In this document: piece by piece, positions 1 through 8,409 of the stretch | Layout of the letters: each line of letters starts with the position of its first letter | Numbering within the stretch: the first letter of the stretch is position 1 | Source: Pseudonocardia thermophila | Lineage (GTDB): Bacteria > Actinomycetota > Actinomycetes > Mycobacteriales > Pseudonocardiaceae | DNA: 64,000 nt | NCBI RefSeq assembly: GCF_900142365.1 | Contig: NZ_FRAP01000025.1 | Location: 1-64,000 of the forward strand | Direction: 5' to 3' | Made by a program: the position numbers and the translations under genes | The notes under the pieces: model-generated | What the model was told of the DNA's origin: nothing | Database searches by the model: none | Seen by the model: the letters and a program-made list of their open reading frames with translations, nothing else

Positions 1-95
1 GGTGCCTCAGACACACCCACCTCGCCCGGAGGCCCTCCCCTCGTTCAAGCCGACACGCCGTCGAGCACTGACAACAACGTCCTGAGTCACTACAG
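1..95. other. No gene seen before the first CDS
   Basis: I see no convincing reading frame, RNA gene or strong hairpin here. It lies downstream of the minus-strand beta-repeat gene and is probably its 3' flank. Confidence 0.5.
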
Positions 96-1118
96 TTAGC
101 GCGCCCGCGTCACCAGCACGTCACCGGTGCCGGTGCGGCCGCGCAGGTGCAGCCGCGGCTGGTCCTCCGGCGGGGTCGAGCGCACGTCGAGATCGCTGCG
201 CGCCTTCCCGGAACCGGACGACAGGTCGACCTCGGCCCACACCCCGGGGTGCACGCCGACCGTCAGGTCGCCGGATCCGGCGGTGATGTCCGCGCGACCG
301 GAGACCGCGACGTCGAGCCGCACGTCGCCGGACCCGGTGCGCGCGTCCAGGTCGCCGGCGAGCCGGGCGATCTGGACGTCACCGCTGCCCGCCTTCGCGT
401 CGAGCGATCCTGCGGCGTCCTCGACGGTGATCGTGCCGGACCCGGTGCGCACCCGGGAGCGACCGCGGGTGCGGGTGATCGTGACGTCGCCGGATCCGGT
501 CTGCACGTCCAGATCGCCGTTGACCTCGTCGGCGCGGACCCGGCCGGTGCCGGTGCGCAGCGCCGTCCAGCCTGAGCGGCCGGTCACGGTCAGGTCGCCG
601 GCGCCGGTGCGGGCCGCGAGCCGGGAGTCGGCCGGGGCGTGCACCGTGACCGCGAGCGGCACCAGCCGCAGCGGCATCTGCTGCGGCGAGCGCACGACCA
701 GTCGCCGCCCAGCCTCCGACCAGCTGATCTCGGTGGCGCGCACCGCCTCGGCGCCCAGCCGGCCGATGTCGAAGCCCGCGCTCTCCAGCGGGCCGGTGTC
801 GAACGAGCCGACGTCCCAGCTGCCGAAGCCGGGGAAGCCCTTGCTCGCCGTCCAGCTCGCGGCGGCGCCGCTCACCCAGTTCACGACGCCGCGCACGCCC
901 TGCGCGAGGAACCCGCCGATGTCCGGGTCGTGGCGCACCTCGACCCGCACTTCGCCGGACTCGCCCTCGGGCAGGTCCGTCAGCTCGACCTGCACGCTGC
1001 CGACGTCGACGGCGATCTCCAGCTCCGCGGTGCCGGCGCACGACCAGCTCTCCCGGCGGACCTCCGGGGCGTCCTGCGACCCGTCGTCCTGCGGTGCGTC
1101 CTTCGTGAAGTCCATCAT
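96..1118 (-). CDS. DUF4097-like beta-strand repeat protein
   Basis: 340-residue protein whose C-terminal two thirds are short strand-turn repeats of the type TGSGDV / AGSGDL spaced about every 17-20 residues, the pattern of the DUF4097 (adhesin-like beta-solenoid) family. No signal peptide or membrane segment is visible, so it is probably cytoplasmic. The start is the ATG at 1118 because it overlaps the stop of the upstream ribbon-helix-helix gene as ATGA; a longer frame to 1229 would lie inside that gene. The two are therefore translationally coupled. The pairing of an RHH protein with a DUF4097 protein is, to my knowledge, recurrent in actinomycetes, but no function is established. Function unknown. 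Confidence 0.85.
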   Translation of the reverse strand: MMDFTKDAPQDDGSQDAPEVRRESWSCAGTAELEIAVDVGSVQVELTDLPEGESGEVRVEVRHDPDIGGFLAQGVRGVVNWVSGAAASWTASKGFPGFGSWDVGSFDTGPLESAGFDIGRLGAEAVRATEISWSEAGRRLVVRSPQQMPLRLVPLAVTVHAPADSRLAARTGAGDLTVTGRSGWTALRTGTGRVRADEVNGDLDVQTGSGDVTITRTRGRSRVRTGSGTITVEDAAGSLDAKAGSGDVQIARLAGDLDARTGSGDVRLDVAVSGRADITAGSGDLTVGVHPGVWAEVDLSSGSGKARSDLDVRSTPPEDQPRLHLRGRTGTGDVLVTRAR

Positions 1119-1639
1119 CCCTGCACCCATCCCCGGATCCGGCGGCTGTCGTGCTTCGGCTGCTTGTACGGCTTGCCGGGCCTGCGGCCGTGGCCCGCGA
1201 GCGCGCCCTGGACGACCTGGGCCAGCCACGAGTTGAGCGACATGCCCTGCTCGGCGGCGGCCTGCTCAGCCTGGTTCTTGATCTGCTCGACCAGCCTCAG
1301 CGTGATGCGGGAGATGTCCCCGGCCTCCGCACCGAACCCGCCGAAGTTGCGCGGCGGCGGTTCGGGACTCTCCTGCTCGGTCTCCTCCTCGGCGCCGGGT
1401 TGGGGGGTGACCGCCACGCGCACGTCCCGCCCGTCGAGGCGGACCTCGACGACGTGGTCGGGCAGCGCCGCGGTCACCTCGGCGGCGAGATCGGACAGCG
1501 CGTTCATGACGGCCAGCCGGGCCGCCGGCTCGATGGCGGCGGCGAGCAGGGCGGCGGTGCGCCGGGTCTGCTCGTCACCGGCTGCGGCAGCGGACGCGAG
1601 GTCCTCCCGCAGCTGGTTCACGTACTGGCTCAGGTCCAT
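1115..1639 (-). CDS. Ribbon-helix-helix (HicB/Arc-like) DNA-binding protein
   Basis: 174 residues. An N-terminal helical part (about 1-60) is followed by an acidic, Pro-rich linker and a C-terminal segment (about 110-148) with the pattern ISRITLRLVEQIKNQAE...GMSLNSWLAQVVQGAL, typical of an RHH strand plus two helices as in HicB/Arc antitoxins. The last 25 residues are basic. It is the first gene of a two-gene operon with the DUF4097-like protein. No toxin gene adjoins it, so a regulator is likelier than a toxin-antitoxin pair. Its ATG lies at the edge of a perfect palindrome and lacks a Shine-Dalgarno sequence, suggesting a leaderless transcript and autoregulation (inference). Confidence 0.8.
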   Translation of the reverse strand: MDLSQYVNQLREDLASAAAAGDEQTRRTAALLAAAIEPAARLAVMNALSDLAAEVTAALPDHVVEVRLDGRDVRVAVTPQPGAEEETEQESPEPPPRNFGGFGAEAGDISRITLRLVEQIKNQAEQAAAEQGMSLNSWLAQVVQGALAGHGRRPGKPYKQPKHDSRRIRGWVQG

Positions 1640-1709
1640 GACGCCACTGTGGCGTCATTGATGACGTCAGTCAAGGAGAATCTGACGTCACGTTGGTGGC
1701 AGCTACCCT
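1639..1709. promoter_or_regulatory. Divergent promoter region with three TGACGYCA-type operators
   Basis: Between the RHH gene and thyX lie a perfect 9-1-9 inverted repeat TGACGCCACTGTGGCGTCA (1639-1657) and two copies of the palindrome TGACGTCA (1662-1669 and 1683-1690). On the minus strand TTGACT (1673-1668) and CACAGT, 17 bases apart, would start transcription at the RHH ATG. On the plus strand a TACCCT -10 box (1704-1709) sits six bases before the thyX ATG, with its -35 region inside the last palindrome. The RHH protein is the obvious candidate to bind; this is inference. Confidence 0.6.
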
Positions 1710-1715
1710 CACAGC

Positions 1716-2468
1716 ATGCCGCAGATCGTGCCGCTCCGCGTGCAGCTGGTCGCGAAGACGCAGTTCATCCCGCCGGAGGACGTGCCGTGGAGCACCGACG
1801 CGGACGGCGGGCAGGCGCTCGCGGAGTTCGCCGGGCGCGCGTGCTACCAGTCGTGGTCGAAGCCGAACCCGGCCACCGCCACCAACGCCGGCTACCTGCG
1901 GCACATCATCGAGGTCGGCCACCTGTCGGTGCTCGAGCACGGCAGCGTCACCTTCTACATCACCGGGGTCTCCCGCTCGCTCACCCACGAGCTGATCCGC
2001 CACCGGCACTTCTCGTTCAGCCAGCTCTCCCAGCGCTACGTCCCCGAGCACGACGCCGACGTGGTCGAGCCGGACGTCATCGCCGACGACCCCGAGCTGC
2101 ACGAGCTCTTCCTGCAGGCCACCGACGCGTCGGTGAAAGCGTACGAGGCGCTGCTGGAGGGCCTGGAGAAGAAGTTCGCCGACGAGCCGAACGCCACGCT
2201 GCGGCGCAAGCAGGCCCGCCAGGCCGCCCGGTCGGTGCTGCCCAACGCCACCGAGACCCGCATCGTCGTCACCGGCAACTACCGCGCCTGGCGGCACTTC
2301 ATCGGGATGCGCGCCACCGAGCACGCCGACGTCGAGATCCGCGCGCTCGCCGTCGAGTGCCTGCGCCAGCTGCAGCGGGAGGTGCCGAACGTGTTCGCCG
2401 ACTTCGAGATCGGTGTCCTGGCCGACGGCACCGAGATCGCCTCCAGCCCCTACGTCACGGAAGGCTGA
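1716..2468 (+). CDS. thyX: Flavin-dependent thymidylate synthase ThyX
   Basis: Converts dUMP to dTMP using methylenetetrahydrofolate, FAD and NADPH, a cytoplasmic homotetramer essential for DNA precursor supply when ThyA is absent. The 250-residue length is normal. The family signature RHRxxSxxxxSxRY is present as RHRHFSFSQLSQRY at residues 95-108, followed by conserved RQARSVLP-type and NYRAWRHFI segments that bind FAD and dUMP. The ATG at 1716 follows a TACCCT -10 box by six bases, so the mRNA is probably leaderless. It heads the order thyX - small gene - dapA - rnj; thyX-dapA-rnj is the same order as in Mycobacterium tuberculosis. Confidence 0.97.
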   Translation: MPQIVPLRVQLVAKTQFIPPEDVPWSTDADGGQALAEFAGRACYQSWSKPNPATATNAGYLRHIIEVGHLSVLEHGSVTFYITGVSRSLTHELIRHRHFSFSQLSQRYVPEHDADVVEPDVIADDPELHELFLQATDASVKAYEALLEGLEKKFADEPNATLRRKQARQAARSVLPNATETRIVVTGNYRAWRHFIGMRATEHADVEIRALAVECLRQLQREVPNVFADFEIGVLADGTEIASSPYVTEG

Positions 2469-2472
2469 CCGC

Positions 2473-3096
2473 ATGTCGCTGGCGACCACCGAGCGGAGCG
2501 CGATCTGCGACGCGTTCCTCGCCGCCGGACCCGACCGGCCCACCCTGTGCGCGGGCTGGACCACCCGCGACCTGCTCGCTCACCTGCTCGTGCGGGAACG
2601 CCGGCCGTGGGCGGCGGGCGGCATCCTCGTCCCGGCGCTGGCCCCGGTCACCGAGCGGGCCATGCGCGGATACGCCGACGTTCCGTGGCACGAGATGGTC
2701 GCGACCCTGCGCGGTGGACCGCCGATCTGGTCACCGTTCTACATCGGTGCCGTCGACCGGATGGCCAACGGTGCAGAGCTGTTCGTCCACCACGAGGACG
2801 TGCGCCGCGGCGAGCCGGGCTGGGCGCCGCGCCCGCCGGATCCCGAGCGCGACGCCGAGGTCTGGACGATCGTCTGCCGCACCGGCCGCATGCTGCACCG
2901 CCGCAGCCCGGTCGGGGTGACCCTGCGCACCCCGGACGGCCGCGAGACCGTCGCGCGGCCCGGGAAGGGCGTCACGGTCGTCGGTGAGCCGGGTGAGCTG
3001 CTGCTGCACGGCTTCGGCCGCGACGCCGTCCAGGTGGAGATCCAGGGCGATCCCGACGCCGTGACGGCCTTCGGCGGGGCCGGCCGCGGCATCTGA
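2473..3096 (+). CDS. TIGR03085-like / maleylpyruvate-isomerase-N family protein
   Basis: 207-residue protein with the DinB-like four-helix layout of the mycothiol-dependent maleylpyruvate isomerase N-terminal family: an N-terminal CAGWTTRDLLAHLLVRE motif (about 26-42) and HHEDVRR around residue 105, which supply putative metal-binding histidines. These proteins often act with mycothiol, but the substrate of this subfamily is unknown. The start is the ATG four bases after the thyX stop rather than an upstream ATG inside thyX. It is co-transcribed with thyX. Confidence 0.85.
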   Translation: MSLATTERSAICDAFLAAGPDRPTLCAGWTTRDLLAHLLVRERRPWAAGGILVPALAPVTERAMRGYADVPWHEMVATLRGGPPIWSPFYIGAVDRMANGAELFVHHEDVRRGEPGWAPRPPDPERDAEVWTIVCRTGRMLHRRSPVGVTLRTPDGRETVARPGKGVTVVGEPGELLLHGFGRDAVQVEIQGDPDAVTAFGGAGRGI

Positions 3097-3164
3097 CGCC
3101 CGTGCCGCGCGTGTGATCCCCGGCCGGCCCGCCGCGCCGCCCGGATGCCGCCGTGGCCGGGCGG

Positions 3165-3170
3165 TACGGT
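3165..3170 (+). promoter_or_regulatory. Probable -10 box of a leaderless dapA promoter
   Basis: TACGGT lies seven bases before the dapA ATG, the spacing expected for transcription starting at or next to the start codon. No Shine-Dalgarno-like sequence lies at a usable distance, and no good -35 box is seen. Confidence 0.45.
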
Positions 3171-3177
3171 CAGGGGC

Positions 3178-4179
3178 ATGAGCTCGGCAGCGCGTACGTT
3201 CGGTCAGGTCCTCGTCGCGATGGTCACCCCCTTCGCCGCCGACGGTTCGCTCGACCTGGCGAAAGCGGAGCGGCTGGCGAACCACCTGGTCGATCTCGGC
3301 TGCGACGGGCTCGTCGTCAACGGCACCACCGGGGAGAGCCCCACCACCACCGACGCGGAGAAGGAGGCGCTGATCCGCGCCGTGGTCGGCGCCGTCGGTG
3401 ACCGGGCCAAGGTCGTTGCCGGGGCGGGCACCTACGACACCGCGCACAGCATCGAGCTGGCGAGGACGGCGGAGCGGGCGGGTGCGCACGGCCTGCTCAC
3501 CGTCACCCCGTACTACTCGCGGCCGCCGCAGTCCGGTCTCATCGCGCACTTCACCGCCATCGCCGACGCCACCGACCTGCCGGTGATGCTCTACGACATC
3601 CCGCCGCGCAGCGTCGTCCCGATCGAGCTGGAGACCCTGCAGCGGCTCGCCGAGCACCCGCGCATCGTCGCGGTCAAGGACGCCCGCAACGACCTGCGCG
3701 TCGGCACCGAGGTGATCGCCACGACCACCCTGGCCTACTACAGCGGGGACGACCCGGTGAACCTGCCGTGGCTGGCCGTCGGCGCGGTCGGCTTCGTCTC
3801 CGTCACCGGGCACGTCGTGGCCGACCGGCTGCGTGCCATGCTGGAGGCGTTCGAGGCCGGTGACGTCGTGCGGGCCCGCACCATCAACGCGTCGATGATC
3901 CCGCTCATCCGCGGGATCGGCCGTGTCGGCGGCGCCGTGTTCGCCAAGACCGCACTGCGCCTGCGCGGCATCGACGTCGGCGACCCGCGCCTGCCGCTCC
4001 CGCCCGCCACCGAGGAGCAGGTGGCCGCCATCGCGGGCGACCTGACCGCGGCCGGGGTCGCGCTCGATCCCGCCGCCCGTGACGCCGTCCGCGGCGACGG
4101 CACGGCCCCGGGGCTCGGCGCGCTGGGCCCGCGCGTGCCGGCCGACCTCGGGGCCGAGGTCGCCTACCCCCGATCCTGA
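3178..4179 (+). CDS. dapA: 4-hydroxy-tetrahydrodipicolinate synthase DapA
   Basis: Condenses pyruvate with aspartate semialdehyde, the first committed step to diaminopimelate and lysine. The 333-residue class I aldolase barrel carries the Schiff-base lysine K167 (VAVKDAR), the catalytic tyrosine Y139 (LYDIPPRS) and the GTTGES motif with T50/T51. The C-terminal 35 residues extend slightly past the usual family length. The ATG at 3178 follows a TACGGT -10 box; an in-frame ATG at 3145 lies upstream of that box and is not used in this model. It is followed by rnj, the common actinobacterial order. Confidence 0.96.
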   Translation: MSSAARTFGQVLVAMVTPFAADGSLDLAKAERLANHLVDLGCDGLVVNGTTGESPTTTDAEKEALIRAVVGAVGDRAKVVAGAGTYDTAHSIELARTAERAGAHGLLTVTPYYSRPPQSGLIAHFTAIADATDLPVMLYDIPPRSVVPIELETLQRLAEHPRIVAVKDARNDLRVGTEVIATTTLAYYSGDDPVNLPWLAVGAVGFVSVTGHVVADRLRAMLEAFEAGDVVRARTINASMIPLIRGIGRVGGAVFAKTALRLRGIDVGDPRLPLPPATEEQVAAIAGDLTAAGVALDPAARDAVRGDGTAPGLGALGPRVPADLGAEVAYPRS

Positions 4180-4207
4180 ATCCATCCCGATGACCGAAGG
4201 ACACCAC

Positions 4208-4261
4208 GTGACTCCGCCGCGCATCCCGCGCACCCCCACCCGCCGGGGAGGGGCCCGATGA
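4208..4261 (+). CDS. Possible 17-residue upstream peptide coupled to rnj
   Basis: A GTG preceded at good distance by GAAGGA opens a 17-codon basic, Pro/Arg-rich frame whose TGA overlaps the rnj ATG as ATGA. The ribosome site fits this frame better than rnj itself, which has no separate site. It may be a leader peptide delivering ribosomes to rnj, or the true rnj N-terminus displaced by a frame change. No homology recognised; speculative. Confidence 0.3.
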   Translation: MTPPRIPRTPTRRGGAR

Positions 4262-6027
4262 GCCGCCCGGCAGGCCGGCGCGACCGGGGCCGCTCCCGGC
4301 GCGACCGCAGCCGCCCGGTCAGCGTCCCCGTCGACGCCGAGAACCCCGCCGAGCCCGAGCTCGGCCCACCGCCGGACCTGCCCGATGGCGGGCTGCGCGT
4401 CGTCGCCCTCGGCGGCATCGGCGAGGTCGGCCGCAACATGACCGTGTTCGAGTACGCCGGACGGCTGCTCGTCGTCGACTGCGGCGTGCTGTTCCCGTCG
4501 GAGGACTCGCCGGGCGTCGACCTGATCCTGCCCGACTTCCGCGCCATCGAGCACCGGCTCGACGACATCGACGCGCTCGTGCTCACCCACGGCCACGAGG
4601 ACCACATCGGCGCCGTTCCGTTCCTGCTGCGGCAGCGGCCCGACATCCTCGTCGTCGGGTCGCGGTTCACGCTCGCGCTCGTCGCGGAGAAGTGCCGCGA
4701 GCACCGCCTCACCCCGCGCCTGCACGAGGTGAAGGAAGGCGCCCGGGTGCAGCACGGCGTGTTCGACTGCGAGTACTTCTCCGTCAACCACTCGATCCCG
4801 GACGCGCTGGCCGTCGCGATCCGCACCGAAGCCGGCCTGGTGCTGCACACCGGCGACATCAAGCTCGACCAGCTCCCGCTCGACGGGCGGTTGACCGACC
4901 TCGGCGGGTTCTCCCGGCTCGGCGACGAAGGAGTGGACCTGTTCCTCGTCGACTCCACCAACGCCGAGGTCCCCGGCTTCACCATCTCCGAGCGCGAGAT
5001 CGGCCCTGTCCTCGACGGGGTGTTCCACCGCGCGCCGGGCCGGATCATCGTCGCCTGCTTCGCCAGCCACGTGCACCGCGTGCAGCAGGTGCTCGAGGCC
5101 GCGGCCGCGCACGACCGCAAGGTGTGCATGGTCGGCCGCTCGATGGTGCGCAACATGGGCATCGCCGCCGAGCTGGGCTACCTCGACGTCCCCGACGGTC
5201 TGCTCATCGAGCTGGACGAGGCGATGACGCTGCCCGACGACCGGGTGGTGATCGTGTCCACCGGCTCGCAGGGCGAACCGCTGTCCGGCCTGGCCCGCAT
5301 GGCCCGTGGCGACCACCGCTCGGTGCGCATCCGCGCCGAGGACACCGTGATCCTGGCCAGCTCGCTGATCCCCGGCAACGAGACCGCGGTCTTCACCGTG
5401 ATCAACGGGCTCACCCGGCTCGGCGCGACCGTCGTGCACCAGGGCACCGCCCGCGTGCACGTCTCCGGCCACGCGACCGCGGGCGAGCTGCTGTTCCTCT
5501 ACAACGCGGTGCGGCCGAGCAACGTCATGCCGGTCCACGGCGAGTGGCGGCACCTGCGGGCCAACGCCGCGCTCGCCGCGCTCACCGGGGTGCCCGAGGA
5601 CCGCATCGTGCTCGCCGAGGACGGTGTCGTCGTCGATCTCGTCGACGGTCGCGCCAGCATCACCGGCAAGGTCGAGGTCGGCCGCGTCTACGTCGACGGG
5701 CTCGCCGTCGGCGACATCGGCGAGTCCACCCTCGGCGACCGGCTGGTGCTCGGCGAGGGCGGCTTCATCTCGATCACCGTCGCGATCGACGCCACCACCG
5801 GGCGCGCGGTCACCAAGCCGACGTTGTCGGGGCGTGGGTTCTCGGACGATCCCAAGGCCCTCGACGCCGTGCTGCCGATGGTGGAGGACGAGCTGTCGCG
5901 GACCGAGGCGGAGAACATCACCGATCCGCACCGGGTGGCGCAGGCCGTGCGACGGGTGGTCGGCCGGTGGGTCGGGGAGACCTACCGGCGGCGGCCGATG
6001 ATCGTGCCGACGGTGATCGCGGTCTGA
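4258..6027 (+). CDS. rnj: Ribonuclease J
   Basis: Zinc metallo-beta-lactamase-fold ribonuclease with 5'-3' exonuclease and endonuclease activity in RNA maturation and decay. The 589 residues comprise a basic, Arg-rich disordered extension (1-43) absent from short homologues, then the beta-lactamase core with HGHEDH (111-116), a beta-CASP domain and the C-terminal domain. The conserved opening GGLRVVALGGIGEVGRNM begins at residue 44. The Arg-rich extension may aid RNA binding (inference). It follows dapA and ends with a hairpin terminator. Confidence 0.96.
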   Translation: MSRPAGRRDRGRSRRDRSRPVSVPVDAENPAEPELGPPPDLPDGGLRVVALGGIGEVGRNMTVFEYAGRLLVVDCGVLFPSEDSPGVDLILPDFRAIEHRLDDIDALVLTHGHEDHIGAVPFLLRQRPDILVVGSRFTLALVAEKCREHRLTPRLHEVKEGARVQHGVFDCEYFSVNHSIPDALAVAIRTEAGLVLHTGDIKLDQLPLDGRLTDLGGFSRLGDEGVDLFLVDSTNAEVPGFTISEREIGPVLDGVFHRAPGRIIVACFASHVHRVQQVLEAAAAHDRKVCMVGRSMVRNMGIAAELGYLDVPDGLLIELDEAMTLPDDRVVIVSTGSQGEPLSGLARMARGDHRSVRIRAEDTVILASSLIPGNETAVFTVINGLTRLGATVVHQGTARVHVSGHATAGELLFLYNAVRPSNVMPVHGEWRHLRANAALAALTGVPEDRIVLAEDGVVVDLVDGRASITGKVEVGRVYVDGLAVGDIGESTLGDRLVLGEGGFISITVAIDATTGRAVTKPTLSGRGFSDDPKALDAVLPMVEDELSRTEAENITDPHRVAQAVRRVVGRWVGETYRRRPMIVPTVIAV

Positions 6028-6059
6028 GCTGCGCGGATCGGCCCCGTTCCGGGAGGGCA

Positions 6060-6084
6060 CCGCGATCACCCGGGCAGATCGCGG
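6060..6084 (+). terminator. Hairpin terminator after rnj
   Basis: Perfect 8-bp stem CCGCGATC / GATCGCGG with a 9-base loop, 33 bases after the rnj stop. There is no U tract, as is usual for actinobacterial hairpin terminators. Confidence 0.55.
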
Positions 6085-6372
6085 CGGCCGCGGCCTCGTG
6101 CCCGACATCGCCCGGTACCGGGCGACGTCGGCAGCGGCCTGCCGCCGGCCTGCGCGCGGGTCGTCGTCCGGGAGCTGCGGCTGATCGATCCCGAGTCGTC
6201 GGCGGGGTTCGCGCTGCCGATGCCGGATGCGCACGGCGAGCCGGCCGAGTTCGTTCTGGTCGAGGAGCTGCCCGCCGACGGGGTGCTCAGCAACCCGATG
6301 CCGGCGGTGCGGCAGATCCCGCTCCCCATCGCCCTTGCCCTGGAGCCGGGTTCAACCGGCAGGGTCTCCGCC
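6085..6372 (+). other. Region without a recognised gene; open frame continuous with the next CDS
   Basis: This stretch stays open in the frame of the following SnoaL-like gene (codons such as RVVVRELRLIDPES then FVLVEELPADG), with coding-like GC3 bias but no start near its 5' end other than an ATG at 6220. It may be the 3' remnant of a degraded gene. I do not recognise the family. Confidence 0.3.
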
Positions 6373-6795
6373 ATGGAGATCCCCCACGTCGAAGACCTGG
6401 CCGATCACACCGCCGACGAGGCCGCGATCCGCGCGATCATCGCCGACACCGAGCAGGCGTTCAACACAGGTGACGCCGAGCTGTTCGTGGAGCACATGGC
6501 CGCGAACGCGTCGGGCGTCGGGGTCACCGGTGTCGAGCTGGCCGGGCGTGCGGCCACGCTCGAGGCGAGCCGGGTCGCCTTCGCCGGCCCGCTCAAGGGG
6601 CAGCGGGCGCGGTACGAGGTCGCCGGGATCACGTTCGTGCGGCCGGATGTGGCGTTGGCGCGCAAGCACGCCTGGGCGGTGGACGAGGCGGGGGAGCTCG
6701 TCGACGTCGGGCACGCCATGACCGCGCTCTACGTGCTGACCAAGGAGCAGGGGCGGTGGTGGGTGGTGGCTCGGCAGAACACGTTGGTGGGGTAG
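6373..6795 (+). CDS. SgcJ/EcaC-like (SnoaL fold) small protein
   Basis: 140-residue alpha+beta-barrel protein of the SnoaL/DUF4440-like superfamily, with the pattern DEAAIRAIIADTEQAFNTGDAELFVEHM early and a C-terminal TALYVLTKEQGRWWVVARQNT strand pair, as in proteins annotated SgcJ/EcaC family oxidoreductase. Members are small enzymes or ligand-binding proteins, and the reaction cannot be predicted. I chose the ATG at 6373 because it matches the family N-terminus; an in-frame ATG at 6220 would add 51 unrelated residues. Convergent with the permease gene, four bases apart. Confidence 0.8.
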   Translation: MEIPHVEDLADHTADEAAIRAIIADTEQAFNTGDAELFVEHMAANASGVGVTGVELAGRAATLEASRVAFAGPLKGQRARYEVAGITFVRPDVALARKHAWAVDEAGELVDVGHAMTALYVLTKEQGRWWVVARQNTLVG

Positions 6796-6799
6796 GGGG

Positions 6800-8317
6800 T
6801 CAGCGCTGGGGGCCCGCCGTCGCCGGTACGAGGGTCTCGCCGCGGAAGAACGGGGGCGCGACCCGGCTGTAGACGAGCATCAGCACGGCGCCGAGGAGCA
6901 GGGCGCCCACACCGATCACGAAGACGCCGCCGACGCCGAAGACGACGGTCTCGCCGCTGGCGGGATCGGCGTAGTCGATGCACGACAGGACGAACGCCGC
7001 CAGCAGCACGACGCCGCCGGTGAGCGGCAGCACGCCCTTCGTCCAGAGGGCGCGGCCGGACAGCTGTCGGCGGAAGTACCAGGCGCAGGCGAAGCCGGTG
7101 AGCCCGTAGTAGAAGGCGATCATCAGGCTCACCGCGGCGATCGAGTCGGCGAGGACGTTGGTGCTGACGGCGGTCAGGCCGACGTAGAAGACGACCGACG
7201 CGATGCCCATGCCCCAGGTCGACCAGGTCGGGGTGCGGAAACGGGGATGGACCCGGGCGAACGCGGCCGGCAGCGCGCGGTAGGCCGCCATGGACAGGGC
7301 GGCGCGAGCGGTCGGCAGGATGGTGGTCTGGGTGGACGCCGCGGCGGAGGTGAGCACCGAGAGGACCAGCAGGAACTCGAAGACGGTGCCGAGTTCGCCG
7401 TCGCCGAAGACGGCCGGGCCGATCGCGGCGAACACGTCGTCGAGGTGCTCGGGATTGCCCAGGCCGATGCCCTCGGTGCCGGTGCCGGCGAACGCCACGG
7501 CAGCCACGGCGACGAGGACGTAGGTGGTCACCAGGAGCAGGGTGGAGAGCACGCCGGCGCGGCCCGGGGTGGTGCCGGGATCGTCGCTCTCCTCGTTGCA
7601 GGAGACGGCGCTGTCCCAGCCCCAGTACAGGAAGACGGCGATGAGCACAGCCGCGACCAGCTCATCGACGCCCACGCCGAACGGCCACAGCCAGGCGAGG
7701 CTCGGCACGAGCGAGCCCTCCGGGGCGTCGCCCGTGCCGACCTTCACCAGGGCGACGACGGCGAAGACCGCGAGCACCAGCAGCTCGACGGTCAGCAGGG
7801 CGTACTGCAGGCGGGCCGAGACCTCGATGCCGCGGTAGCAGATCCAGGTCATGAGCAGGATCCACGTGGAGCCCGCGACCGCGGTCCACAGGGTGGAGGC
7901 GGCGAGATCGTGCAGGCCGACGAGCAGGAACGAGTACTGGCCGGCGATCTGGGCGAGGTTCGCCATCACGATGATGTCGGCGGCGATGATCCCCCAGCCG
8001 CCCATCCAGCCCGCCCACGGGCCGAACGCGCGCCCGGCCCAGGTGAAGGTGGTACCGCAGTCCGGCTCAGCGGCGTTCAGCTCGCGGTAGGCGACCGCGA
8101 TCAGGTACATCGGCACGAACGCGAGCAGCATGACGCCCGGGCTCTTGTCCCCGACGAGCACCACGACGAACCCCAGGCTGGCCGCGAGGCTGTAGGCGGG
8201 CGCGGTCGAGGCCATGCCGATGACCACGCCGCCGAGCAGCCCGATCGCGCCGCCGCGCAGGCCCTTCGATCCGGGTTCGCAGCCCGGCATCGGCAGGGTG
8301 GACGGCGACGAGCTCAT
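6800..8317 (-). CDS. APC-family amino acid permease
   Basis: 505-residue integral membrane protein with about 12 hydrophobic segments. The first carries GLLGGVVIGMASTAPAYSLA, a glycine-rich segment 1 typical of the amino acid-polyamine-organocation superfamily, and CGTTFTWAGRAFGPWAGWM follows around segment 3. It probably imports an amino acid or amine by cation symport. The ATG at 8317 has GGGAGG eight bases upstream; an in-frame start at 8419 would overlap the divergent SDR. The adjacent divergent SDR and threonine-aldolase genes hint at amino-acid metabolism, but the substrate is unknown. Confidence 0.9.
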   Translation of the reverse strand: MSSSPSTLPMPGCEPGSKGLRGGAIGLLGGVVIGMASTAPAYSLAASLGFVVVLVGDKSPGVMLLAFVPMYLIAVAYRELNAAEPDCGTTFTWAGRAFGPWAGWMGGWGIIAADIIVMANLAQIAGQYSFLLVGLHDLAASTLWTAVAGSTWILLMTWICYRGIEVSARLQYALLTVELLVLAVFAVVALVKVGTGDAPEGSLVPSLAWLWPFGVGVDELVAAVLIAVFLYWGWDSAVSCNEESDDPGTTPGRAGVLSTLLLVTTYVLVAVAAVAFAGTGTEGIGLGNPEHLDDVFAAIGPAVFGDGELGTVFEFLLVLSVLTSAAASTQTTILPTARAALSMAAYRALPAAFARVHPRFRTPTWSTWGMGIASVVFYVGLTAVSTNVLADSIAAVSLMIAFYYGLTGFACAWYFRRQLSGRALWTKGVLPLTGGVVLLAAFVLSCIDYADPASGETVVFGVGGVFVIGVGALLLGAVLMLVYSRVAPPFFRGETLVPATAGPQR

Positions 8318-8409
8318 GAACCGAACCTCCCGGCGGACGAGTGCGTCTCCGCGCGACTGTAGATCGCCGACGCTAGGGTCGCGGCAGGGCTCGACGGGAG
8401 GATCAGCAG

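Noticed and set aside
1115..1639. Toxin-antitoxin module
   Set aside because: The RHH protein resembles antitoxins, but the coupled partner is a DUF4097-like beta-repeat protein with no toxin motif.
2731..6234. A 1167-codon open frame on the minus strand
   Set aside because: It lies antisense to dapA and rnj, which have complete family motifs. Its composition (Arg/Asp/Gly/His-rich, no motifs) is that of a GC-rich shadow frame.
6340..6375. tRNA T-arm-like GGTTCAA sequence
   Set aside because: No acceptor, D or anticodon arm can be built around it; it is a short inverted repeat in the SnoaL-like upstream region.
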